Positions 1-11,696 of a stretch of DNA of 64,000 nt are shown piece by piece. A program made the translations under genes and the position numbers. Every line of letters begins with the position of its first letter. Position 1 is the first letter of the stretch. Source of the DNA: Nansenia antarctica (taxonomy: Eukaryota; Chordata; Actinopteri; Argentiniformes; Microstomatidae); NCBI GenBank assembly GCA_963989245.1, contig OZ022340.1, positions 41,581,076 to 41,645,075 on the forward strand, written 5' to 3'. The notes below the pieces were generated by a model. The model searched no databases, was not told where the DNA came from, and saw nothing but the letters and a program-made list of their open reading frames with translations.

Positions 1-893
1 CGGACTGCATCGATCGATCAATGAACGGACTCCACATTACGTTAACTAAAGTGTGTTAAATAGTTTCACGACAGTAATGTACGTTTTCTATATTCTCTTT
101 CCAGTTTTACCCTTTTTATCAATAAAACAACGTCATTTCTATAACCACGTCTCGCTGATTGGGAAGGCATTACGTCTAGCTGCCTGTCAAATCATACTTA
201 CTCGGACTCGGGAGTATGAGAATGAGGAGGATGTATCGGGGGGATACACACCCGTGGACTATTTCAACTTAGTGGCACAAATTAAACTCTAACACTATAG
301 ATAGACTAAATTGAACTAAAATGATGGACACCGACTGAATAACTGAGTGGGGGAAAGACAGATCTCAAATGTGGAACAATTATAACATTTAATACATAAA
401 GATAAAACATATACAAATATATAACATTGATATCCCTACACTCAAATGTAGTGTGGTATTGTCAACCTAATCTAATCAATCCTAATCTAATGGTACCAGT
501 AGCCCAGGTTGTCGATAGTAGCGCACGTGGAGATGGACGAATGTAGAGGAGGAAGGTTCAATGGAAACTCCCGGAGTAGAAGAGGTAGCCAGGAGGATGT
601 TGTACTCTGAATCTCCTGACTCAGTACTGGAACGGGCACGGCAGGCTCAATCAATGAACGGGGTTGAGATGGCTAGCGTCCTTTACTAGCCGCATCTCAC
701 GGCCCTCGGTGGTCATTCACTGTGCTCTAGCACATCCAAAACACGCAGAACAATAACCTTGACTCCTGTCACTGCAGTGGTTTTATTTAGACTAGATCAA
801 ACTAAATTAACTGACGAATTTCTCCCTCACAACTACTCCCGAAAGGTACCTTCACTCTCCGCAAACCACAAACTACTCGCGCCGTTGTGAGAC
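1..893. other. no gene seen; AT-rich interspersed sequence
   Basis: I see no convincing exon or RNA gene here. A short open stretch at 53-292 ends in residues resembling a transposase-like YTPVDYF motif, but it is too short to assign. The sequence is AT-rich and probably consists of old repeats. Confidence 0.4.
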
Positions 894-997
894 AGGGTTG
901 CCAGATGGGGCGGGTTACCGCCGAATGGGCTACTGGGTTTAGCGGTTATTTAGCGGACTAGTTAGGCTGTAAATTGTCAATCCCATCTGGCAACCCT
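894..997. mobile_element. about 100-bp MITE, copy 1
   Basis: The ends are inverted: AGGGTTGCCAGATGGG at the left and CCCATCTGGCAACCCT at the right. A close copy lies at 50706-50803 with the same internal text (TTACCGCCGAATGGGCTACT). A truncated reverse-oriented copy starts at 61470. Dispersed copies with shared ends indicate a tiny non-autonomous DNA transposon. The superfamily is not determined. Confidence 0.7.
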
Positions 998-1254
998 GCC
1001 GCTGTTTGTTCATCGTGTAGGCTAGTCTACACATTAATAATCAAATACAAAAATATAGCCTATATATTCGTCTTTTTTAATGTAGAAGGAATCAGAATAT
1101 GTGAGAAATTAATTTTAGCAAATTGTATTCAAATTGTGCTTAGAGGGAATTATTTTCGTCTGACATTATGACCGAAGAGGTTTAAATATGTCGGACTTCA
1201 ACAGATTTTACCGGACAAAGACCGGTAATTACCGGTTAACGGAAACCCAGGTGT

Positions 1255-1295
1255 GTGTGTGTGTGTACCAGAGAGGAGGTGATGGCGGTCATGGT

Positions 1296-1344
<49 letters not shown>

Positions 1345-1372
1345 CAGAGAGGAGGTGATGGCGGTCATGGTG

Positions 1373-1416
<44 letters not shown>

Positions 1417-1444
1417 CAGAGAGGAGGTGATGGCGGTCATGGTG

Positions 1445-1480
<36 letters not shown>

Positions 1481-1580
1481 CAGAGAGGAGGTGATGGCGG
1501 TCATGGTGGGGTGTGTGTGTGTGTGTGTGTGTGTGAGTGTGTGTGTGTGTACCAGAGAGGAGGTGATGGCGGTCATGGTG

Positions 1581-1636
<56 letters not shown>
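1255..1636 (-). repeat. splice-junction minisatellite, exon 12 donor
   Basis: Five diverged-length units, each a (GT)n tract plus ACCAGAGAGGAGGTGATGGC and GGTCATGGTG on the plus strand. Read on the gene strand, each unit is the last 26-28 bases of exon 12 followed by |GTACACAC(CA)n, a copy of the real exon/intron junction at 1637. Only the copy beside 1637 continues into the rest of the exon. Length differences lie mainly in the GT tract. Confidence 0.9.
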
Positions 1637-1746
1637 CAGAGAGGAGGTGATGGCGGTCATGGTCGGCCCCACGCCGGTCTTCATGTTCATCTGCTTCAGC
1701 AGCTCAAGACACATGGTCAGGCACCGCAGCATGGTGTCTGGGTCTG

Positions 1747-1747
<1 letters not shown>
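1637..1747 (-). CDS. ncapg: NCAPG coding exon 12 (last one in window)
   Basis: 37 codons encoding TDPDTMLRCLTMCLELLKQM then NMKTGVGPTMTAITSSL. Acceptor is GTGTAG and donor GTACAC. The last 26-28 exonic bases and the donor recur five times at 1255-1636. Later exons are not visible to the left. Confidence 0.9.
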
Positions 1748-1786
<39 letters not shown>

Positions 1787-1873
1787 CACACACAGTTCAT
1801 CCTAATTCCATAGATTACAGTTGTATTTAGACAAACATTCATTTAGACATACATTACTTTGAGTAACGTCTGC

Positions 1874-1913
<40 letters not shown>

Positions 1914-3843
1914 GGCGGGCGGTCGATCATGTGCAATCTTAAGGCGACATATCTGACGGGGAGCAATGACATGATGAATGTAACTGCCGCAGTCGCTGCA
2001 TTTCTCCCTCTCTCTGTCTGTCTCTCCCTCCCTCCCTCCCTCTCTCTCTCTCTTCCTCTCTCTCTCTCCCTCTCTCTCTCTCCCTCCCTCTCTATCTCTC
2101 CCTCTCTGTCTGTCTCTCTCTCTCTCTCTGTCTGTCTGTCCCTGCGTGCGTACCTTCTCCACGCGCGTGTCCTTGTCCGTCTGGCAGCTCTCCTGGGCCT
2201 CCAGCAGCAGGGCGGCCCAGTGCTCCTCCAGGCCCCGGACGGTCTCCTTCAGCTGGGCCGCGGTGCTGAAGTCCTGGGCCGCCACGCTCTCCTCCAGGCC
2301 CTGCTTGGCCTCCAGGATACGCACCTTCACCTCCGCCATCTGGACCACGCAGGGGGGGGGGGGGGGGGGGGGAAGAGAGGAGGAGAGAGGGGGAGTGAGA
2401 TCATGAAACTTGCTGCTGCCCCACTCTCGTCAGGATCTGCTTAGATTCACCAAGGACACGTACCTTCACTTCATTTACTCTCTAGAGAGAGAGAGATAGA
2501 AGGAGAGAGAGAGAGAGAGAGAGAGGGAAGGGTTCAAAAAAAGAGGGAGCAAGAGGAAGAAGGAGGGGGGGATAGAGAGTTGGGGCAGCAAAGCGCGCGG
2601 AGGGAGGGAGGGATGGATGGATGGAGGGATGGATGGAGGGATGGATGGATGGAGGGAAGGAGGGAGCATCAGCCTCTGTGTTGGTCTTGAACCTGGGTTC
2701 CGTTTAAACTCCTGCGTCTGTTCCAGGTTCATATCAGCAACCAGGTGAAATAGGCCTTGGTATCTGTTTATTTACAAGGCCTTGGTATCTGTTTATTTAT
2801 AATAGGCCTTGGTATCTGTTTATTTACAAGGCCTTGGTATCTGTTTATTTATAAGGCCTTGGTATCTGTTTATTTACAAGGCCTTGGTATCTGTTTATTT
2901 ATAAGGCCTTGGTATCTGTTTATTTACAAGGCCTTGGTATCTGTTTATTTACAAGGCCTTGGTATCTGTTTATTTACAAGGCCTTGGTATCTGTTTATTT
3001 ATAATAGGCCTTGGTATCTGTTTATTTACAAGGCCTTGGTATCTGTTTATTTATAAGGCCTTGGTATCTGTTTATTTACAAGGCCTTGGTATCTGTTTAT
3101 TTACAAGGCCTTGGTATCTGTTTATTTACAAGGCCTTGGTATCTGTTTATTTACAAGGCCTTGGTATCTGTTTATTTACAAGGCCTTGGTATCTGTTTAT
3201 TTACAAGGCCTTGGTATCTGTTTATTTACAAGGCCTTGGTATCTGTTTATTTACAAGGCCTTGGTATCTGTTTATTTATAAGGCGCTGCTTGGGAATTTG
3301 CCAATATTTGAAGTCACAATATTGGCCCTTAACTCACCCGATCAAATAACTGGCTTACTCTGAAGGTCCCCAGTATGTGTACAGAGCATGGAAAGACTGC
3401 CTTCTTATTGGCTGCTCCACACTCCTGACTAGGGACCACTGCATATCTATCTGCACCTGCCTTGACTGGTCCATTGTGTTATGTATTGTTGCACTGTGCA
3501 TGTGTGTGTTGCAGTGATCATCCTGGACACTCTGCCCACCCAACACGAGGGTCTCCCTCAGGTCCCAGAGATGAAATAAAGGCTTGAAATGAAATGAAAT
3601 AAGCAACCACTTCCTTCACTAAAACCATCCGGTTTTTGAGCCACAAATCTTTCTTTGGTTCTAGGTTCCTGGTTCTAGGTTCCCCTGGTTCTAGGTTGCT
3701 GGTTCTAGGTTCCTGGTTCTAGGTTCCTGGTTCCTGGTTCTCTCACCTTGACTTGTCTCCTGCGGTGCACGTTCGCGTCCACAGGCTGGCTGACGGCCAC
3801 GATGGGCTCCCTCACTTCAGAGATGATCTCAGCCACCTGGCGA

Positions 3844-3877
<34 letters not shown>

Positions 3878-3895
3878 TGTACCCTATGTCTGTGT

Positions 3896-3940
<45 letters not shown>

Positions 3941-5381
3941 TGCGTGTGTGTGAGTGTGTGTGTGTGTGTGTGTTTGTGAGTGCGTGTGTGTGTGAGTGCG
4001 TGTGTGTGTGTGTGTGTGTGTGAGTGTGTGTGACTCACGGCCTGCGTGCGTCTCGTGTCGTCAGGGAACAGGCTGAGCAGCTTCTGGGTGAGGAGGGACA
4101 CCAGGGAGGGGGGCGTCTCTGGGAGCCTCAACATCTCCTGCAGCACCGCCAGGACACACCTCCTGCAGCACAGCATCATGGGAACAGTAGTCAGAGTAGT
4201 GACGCAAAACAGGGCCAACTGCTAACTTCGTCAGTTCGTTCGCTAACGTTCGTTGTCACATTGTCCAGCAGTGTGGTGGACGCAGACCAGACCTACACAG
4301 TGACATACAGATCAGCTCTGATCCATCCCTCCCTCCTCCTCCTCTCTCACCTCTCTCCCTCCTCCTCCTCCCCTCTCACCTCCTCCTCCTCCCACCTCCC
4401 TCCCTCCCTCTCTCCCTTCTCCTCCTCCTCCCCCCCTCTCACCTCCCTCCCTCCTCGTTGGTGTCCAGACAGCCAGTCAGGTGGATGAGCTGTTGGGAGA
4501 TGAACTCCTTTTTCATCACCATCTCCAGCTGGGTGAAGTCCGCTCGCTGCTCCTCCGACATCACTGGAACACCCTTCAGGTACCTGCATGGTTATAACAT
4601 GGTTATAACACCTCCCTTCAGGTACCTGCATGGTTATAACATCTCCCTTCAGGTACCTGCATGGTTATAACATGGTTATAACACCACCATAGGCAGTTTT
4701 AGCCAGAGGACAGAGAGGTGACGGTGTGTTACCCAGACAGGTAGTCAGCGTAGGTGGCAGGGTGTGTTAGGGTGTGTTAAGGTGTATTAAGGTGTGTATT
4801 AAGGTGTGTTACCCAGACAGGTAGTCAGCGTAGATGGCAGGGTGTGTTAGGAGGTGTGTTAGGGTGTGTTAGGTGTGTGTATAGGTGTGTTACCCAGACA
4901 GGTAGTCAGCGTGGGTGTTAGGGTGTGTTAAGGTGTATATTAAGGTGTGTATTAAGGTGTGTTACCCAGACAGGTAGTCAGCGTAGGTGTTAGGGTGTGT
5001 TAGGAGGTGTGTTAGGGTGTGTTAGGTGAGTGTTAGGGTGTGTATTAAGGTGTGTTACGGTGTGTTACCCAGACAGGTAGTCAGCGTAGGTGTTAGGGTG
5101 TGTATTAAGGTGTATTAATGTGTATTAATGTGTATTAAGGTGTGTTACCCAGACAGGTAGTCAGCGTAGGTGTCAGCGTCAGGCAGCAGGCGCTCCAGCA
5201 GCTCCTCCCCCTGGTCTCCCTGGGCCTTCACATGCTCACACAGAGCCCTCCAGCACAGCACCCGCTCACAGCTCAGAGACTCCACAGGGATCAGCCTCCT
5301 ACACACAGGGACAGGGAGAGGGACAGGGACAGGGGGACACACACACACACACACACACACAGGGACACACACACACACAGG

Positions 5382-5414
<33 letters not shown>

Positions 5415-5978
5415 ACACACACACACAAACGGACACACAGACACACACACACACAAACGGACACACACACACACAGACACACACACAGACACACACACAC
5501 AGGGGGACATATACACACACACACACACACACACAGGGACATAATACACACACAGACACACACACGGAGAGGGACACACAGACAGGGACACACACACACA
5601 CAGGGAGACACACACAGAAAAAATACAATCACATCAGTAACTTTTAGTGTCATTCAATATGTGTCTACAAGTGTATGTCTGTGTGTGTGTGTGTGTCCTC
5701 CAGTGTGTGTGTGTGTGTGTGTACCTGTCCCCCAGCCCTATGGCGTCCTCCAGCAGGCCCTGGGGGGGTGTGTGTGTGTGTGTACCTGTCCCCCAGCCCT
5801 ATGGCGTCCTGCAGCGCCCCCTGGGGGGGGGAGGAGGACAGCAGGGCGCTCAGCGTGTCCAGGGCCGTCTGGCTGCAGAACTCCACGTCCAGCATGTGCA
5901 GCAGGTCCAACACGTCTCCCTGCAGCAGCCGCAGCCAGGCGGGCAGCAGGCAGGAGCGCACCACCTCCCTGACCGGCT

Positions 5979-6031
<53 letters not shown>

Positions 6032-9000
6032 AGACAACATACAGCACCCTAAAGAGACGGTTAGAGCGTGGTTACTCTGGGGAGAACTATACTACACACA
6101 GAGACACACAGAGACACAGAGACACACAGAGACACAGAGGCATCCAGAGACACACAGATACACACAGAGACACACAGAGAGACATACAGACACACAGAGA
6201 CACACAGGCATCCAGAGACACACAGAGAGACCCAGAGACACCCAGAGACACAGAGGCATCCAGAGACACACAGAGAGACCCAGAGAGACCCAGAGACACA
6301 CAGGCATCCAGAGACACACAGAGACACACAGAGAGACCCAGAGACACCCAGACACACAGAGACACACAGAGACACCCAGACACACACAGAGACACCCAGA
6401 CACACACAGAGACACACAGAGAGACACACACAGAGACACCCAGACACACACAGAGAGACACACAGACACACACAGAGACACACACAGACACCCAGAGACA
6501 CACAGAGACATCCAGAGACACATACAGACACACAGAGGGACACACAGAGACACATACAGACACATACACACAGAAAAACACAGAGACACTCAGACACACA
6601 CAGATACACACAGAGACACCCAGACACACACAGAGACCCAGATACACACAGACACACACACACACACACACACAGTACCTGAGGAGTCGTGCAGGCCATC
6701 CTGCAGCAGACTGACCCTCTGGGCGATGCGCAGAACTTTGACGTGAACCTTCTCAGCCAGAACCTGAAACACACACACACACACACAACCTCACTCTCCC
6801 TGACCCAGACTACCAACGCGCGTGCGTGTGTGCGTGCGTGTGTGTGTACCTCGTAGGCCAGCTTGCGGACGTTCTCCTTGACGTCCCTGGTGCGTGTGAG
6901 TATCTTGGGGAGGGTGAGGGGGATGGGGGCGATGCAGGACAGCACCGCACGACGCACCTCCGCGTTGGAGTCATTCTCCAGGATCAACATGTAGGCTGGA
7001 GGGAGGGAGGGTCAGTGTGTTTATAGTGTGTGTGTGTGTGTGTGTGAGTCATTCTCCAGGATCAACAGGTAGGCTAGGCAGGGAGAGAGGGAGGGATCTC
7101 CTCTCTCACCTCCTCCTCCTCTCTCAACTCCCTCCCTCCCTCCCTCCTCCTCCTCTCTCTCTTCCCTCCCTCCTCCTCCTCCAGTACCTTTAATGGAGGG
7201 ACAGTCGGTCAGTACCTTTAATGGTGGGACAGACAGTCAGTACCTTTAATGGTGGGACAGACAGACAGTACCTTTAATGGTGGGACAGTCAGTCAGTACC
7301 TTTAATGGTGGGACAGACAGACAGTACCTTTAATGGTGGGACAGACAGGCAGTACCTTTAATGGTGGGACAGACAGACAGTACCTTTAATGGTGGGACAG
7401 ACAGTACCTTTAATGGTGGGACAGACAGTCAGTACCTTTAATGGTGGGACAGACAGACAGTACCTTTAATGGTGGGACAGACAGTACCTTTAATGGTGGG
7501 ACAGACAGACAGTACCTTTAATGGTGGGACAGACAGTCAGTACCTTTAATGGTGGGATAGACAGTCAGTACCTTTAATGGTGGGACAGACAGTCAGTACC
7601 TTTAACAGTCAGTCAGTACCTTTAATGGTGGGACAGACAGACAGTACCTTTAATGGTGGGACAGACAGACAGTACCTTTAATGGTGGGACAGACAGACAG
7701 TACCTTTAATGGTGGGACAGACAGACAGTACCTTTAATGGTGGGACAGACAGTACCTTTAATGGTGGGACAGACAGACAGTACCTTTAATGGAGGGACAG
7801 TCAGACAGTACCTTTAATGGTGGGACAGTCAGTCAGTACCTTTAATGGTGGGACAGACAGTCAGTACCTTTAATGGTGGGACAGACCGTCAGTACCTTTA
7901 ATGGTGGGACAGTCAGTCAGTACCTTTAATGGTGGGACAGACAGACAGTACCTTTAATGGTGGGACAGACAGACAGTACCTTTAATGGTGGGACAGACAG
8001 ACAGTACCTTTAATGGTAGGACAGACAGACAGTACCTTTAATGGTGGGACAGACAGTCAGTACCTTTAATGGTGGGACAGACAGTCAGTACCTTTAATGG
8101 AGGGACAGTCAGTCAGTACCTTTAATGGTGGGACAGACAGTCAGTACCTTTAATGGAGGGACAGTCAGTCAGTACCTTTAATGGTGGGACAGACAGACAG
8201 TACCTTTAATGGAGGGACAGTCAGACAGTACCTTTAATGGTAGGACAGTCAGTCAGTACCTTTAATGGTGGGACAGACAGACAGTACCTTTAATGGTGGG
8301 ACAGACAGACAGTACCTTTAACGGTGGGACAGACAGTCAGTACCTTTAATGGTGGGACAGACAGACAGTACCTTTAATGGTGGGACAGACAGACAGTACC
8401 TTTAATGGTGGGACAGACAGTCAGTACCTTTAATGGAGGGACAGTCAGTCAGTACCTTTAACTCATTGACTGCCAAAGACGCCAATTGGCGTCTTATAGA
8501 ATAGTAACGTTGACTGCCAAAGACGCCAAATGGCGTCTTTGGGATTTTAGATGGGGGCAGTAGTTCGATAAAAGCCTGGAAAAGGAAGTGGCTTGCTGTG
8601 GGTTGTAGTAATGGCGAAACGGATCAGGGTATGTGCCAAACGCGGCGCGGAGCATTGCGGCGCGGAGCATCGCGGCCATCGCGCGACTCTTCAAACAGTT
8701 CAGAGTCGGACGATACAGGAAAAGTGCAGAAAAAAAAAGAAAAAAAAAGTTCTGCAGAAAAAGCTCGTTTTCTCTGTTTATTGGTCAAAATCAGGTGTTT
8801 TTGCTGAAACCACCCTATGTTCTACGGCCGATTTCTAAACACTCAAAGAGGCTAGAAACAAACTTTCTTTTTCTGATGAAAGAAGAGAGTCTAAAGTTTT
8901 GGTAGATATGTTCAATGTTTATGTAGTCCGAAAAGTCAATATTTGGTGGGTCTTCAAAGTTCAGCGAAAATGCCCCAAAAGTCTGGCAGTGTGGAGCTCT

Positions 9001-11529
9001 CCGCTCTGAACATGGCTGGCAGTCAAAGGTGGGACAGACAGACAGTACCTTTAATGGTGGGACAGTCGGTCAGTACCTTTAATGGTGGGACAGACAGTCA
9101 GTACCTTTAATGGTGGGACAGTCAGTCAGTACCTTTAATGGTGGGACAGTCGGTCAGTACCTTTAATGGTGGGACAGACAGTCAGTACCTTTAATGGTGG
9201 GACAGTCAGTCAGTACCTTTAATGGTGGGACAGACAGTCAGTACCTTTAATGGTGGGACAGTCAGTCAGTACCTTTAATGGTGGGACAGTCAGTCAGTAC
9301 CTTTAATGGTGAGACAGTCAGTCAGTACCTTTAATGGTGGGACAGTCAGTCAGTACCTTTAATGGTGGGACAGACAGACATTACCTTTAATGGTGGGACA
9401 GACAGACAGTACCTTTAATGGTGGGACAGTCTGGGTTCTGGGGCTCCTGCAGGCGGGTCATGGCGAGCGCGGCCTGGATGCGGATGTTGGGGAACTTGTC
9501 GGTGACGCGGACCAGCATGGCCTGGTGGATGCTGTCGAACAGGTCGTCATCGATCAGGGCGTTCGCCGCCATGCTGCCCAGCAGCTTTTTGATCAGCTGA
9601 CACACGCGGAAACGCACCGCGTGGCTGTTGGCCTTGTGGGACTGAGGGGGCGGCCGGAGGGAGGGAGAGAGGGATGGAGGGGATGAGGGTGGGATGAGGG
9701 TGGAGAGTGAGAGGGAGGGAGGGGGGAGGGAGGGATGAGGGTGGGGGAGAGATGGAGTGAGGGAGGGATGAGGGTGGAGGGAGGGAGGGATGAGGGTGGA
9801 GAGAGAGAGGGAGGGAGGGGGGAGGGAGGGATGAGGGTGGGGGAGAGATGGGGTGAGGGAGGGATGAGGGTGGGGGAGAGATGGAGTGAGGGAGGGATGA
9901 GGGTGGGGGGGAGAGAGAGAACAGGGATGGAGAGAACGTTAAGAGAGATGTAACCCCTGCCATATGGGCGGGGCCTGAGTTCTATTTTAAATAAGTGGCG
10001 GTATTACTTGTAATAATAAACTATTCAAATTATGACGATCAGTGCCTCCATTAACTATGTGGAAGTATTTTAAATAGGACTTCCTTTTTAATCCTTTTAA
10101 TGTATTTATGTTTTAATTATCATATGAATTGCCTATTACCTGTTTATGACACAACACAGTGGCTTTAAATGCAAATACCAAAGGGTATATATTTATTTAC
10201 TAAATGCTAAATTTAAAGTGTTGGTAGTCAATTATAATGTTATACAAAGTCAATAGACAATATTCACAATACAATGTCAACAGACAATATCACAATATCA
10301 CATAACAAAATATAGGCTCAAAGCCTATTCCAATTCCTTTCAAGGAAATAAATGTAATGTTTCCAATAAACTCAAAGTCAACTCAAAGGATTCACAATTG
10401 TACAATATATCATTCAGTAAAATAAAAAGGTGGGCCCACACTCACACACACACACGCACTCTGTAACTCAGTCCATTAACTAGTGTTACCGTTGCAGCTG
10501 ACGGTGCTTGTGAGCGGGGGGGCCTTGAAACTGTTATGGCCACTTCACTCGGGTTTGAAAGATGGTGTAAAAAGAGGCAGAGATGAGGGGGATGAGGTCC
10601 AGCGCTCTCCCACGAGCGCAGGAGAATGATTGAAGTACACTGACGCGAAGATTCAATGGACGGTCTCGAGTTACCCCAGGCGATTGGAAACGGTCTCCGT
10701 TGTCCAACGGAGAGCTTTCCTTTGGCTTGGTCTCTCGACTTCCAATTCTGAATTAACAGAATACACTGAGCTACAAAATCCAATAGCTATTTCGTTTTGA
10801 TAAAGCTAGAAACAATTTATCACTCAGCAAAGGCTAGCAACATGCTAACGTAATTATGCTAAGCTAACCGCTAGCCGCGATTAGCTCTACAGTAAAATAT
10901 AACATACTACAACGAGTAGATGTAGCTTATAAACAAACACCAGACATATGTATTTACCTCTGGTAGCTTCAATGTGCACCAACATCCAAAAGAATAACTG
11001 TTCGTTGATTCCCGAATTGTTAATACACACAGCATACACAAGTCTTACTTCCTCGACGAGGTCCTCAAACATTCTGACACGCAACCTAACGCTATTAGTA
11101 CAAAGTCCCGCCCTCTCTCTCTCAGCATACATTTCATTGGCTAGCTCTTCCCGATGGACCAATGAAATAAAGAAATGAATGAATGACATATAACCAATGA
11201 GCGAACTCACATTAGAGTTTGTAAACAAGTACACATTATAAACTTATAACAATGTTAATAACCGTGTACATAACCATGAAATGATGCTTATTTATTAAAT
11301 GGACTTATTTATTGAAATGCTCATAGCTCACGTTAGTAGCTGGGCTACAGAGAGAAGAAAAAAAAACAGGAAATCCTGAAACATCGCTGAGATATGTTCA
11401 CCATGTAGTTCATAGTATTCTTGTTCAATATAGACCGCTGTGTGTGTGTGCGTGCGTTAGGGCTGTATGTGTGAGTGTGTTTGTGTGCGTGCGTTAGGGC
11501 TGTGTTTGTGTGTGTGCGTGCGTTAGGGC

Positions 11530-11566
<37 letters not shown>

Positions 11567-11571
11567 TAGGG

Positions 11572-11610
<39 letters not shown>

Positions 11611-11616
11611 TTAGGG

Positions 11617-11654
<38 letters not shown>

Positions 11655-11661
11655 ATTAGGG

Positions 11662-11696
<35 letters not shown>

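Noticed and set aside
1198..1813. Long His-Thr and Cys-Val ORFs
   Set aside because: They are (GT)n/(CA)n repeat translations overlapping the NCAPG junction repeats, not separate genes.
2757..3363. Overlapping ORFs of YLQGLGICLF type
   Set aside because: Produced by a stop-free 26-bp minisatellite in all three frames.
5142..6990. ORFs of 100-309 codons in CA/CAGA repeats
   Set aside because: Low-complexity translations; only the embedded NCAPG exons are real.
7189..9412. Possible CRISPR-like array
   Set aside because: Units are contiguous tandem copies without unique spacers, in a eukaryotic intron, and derive from an exon boundary.
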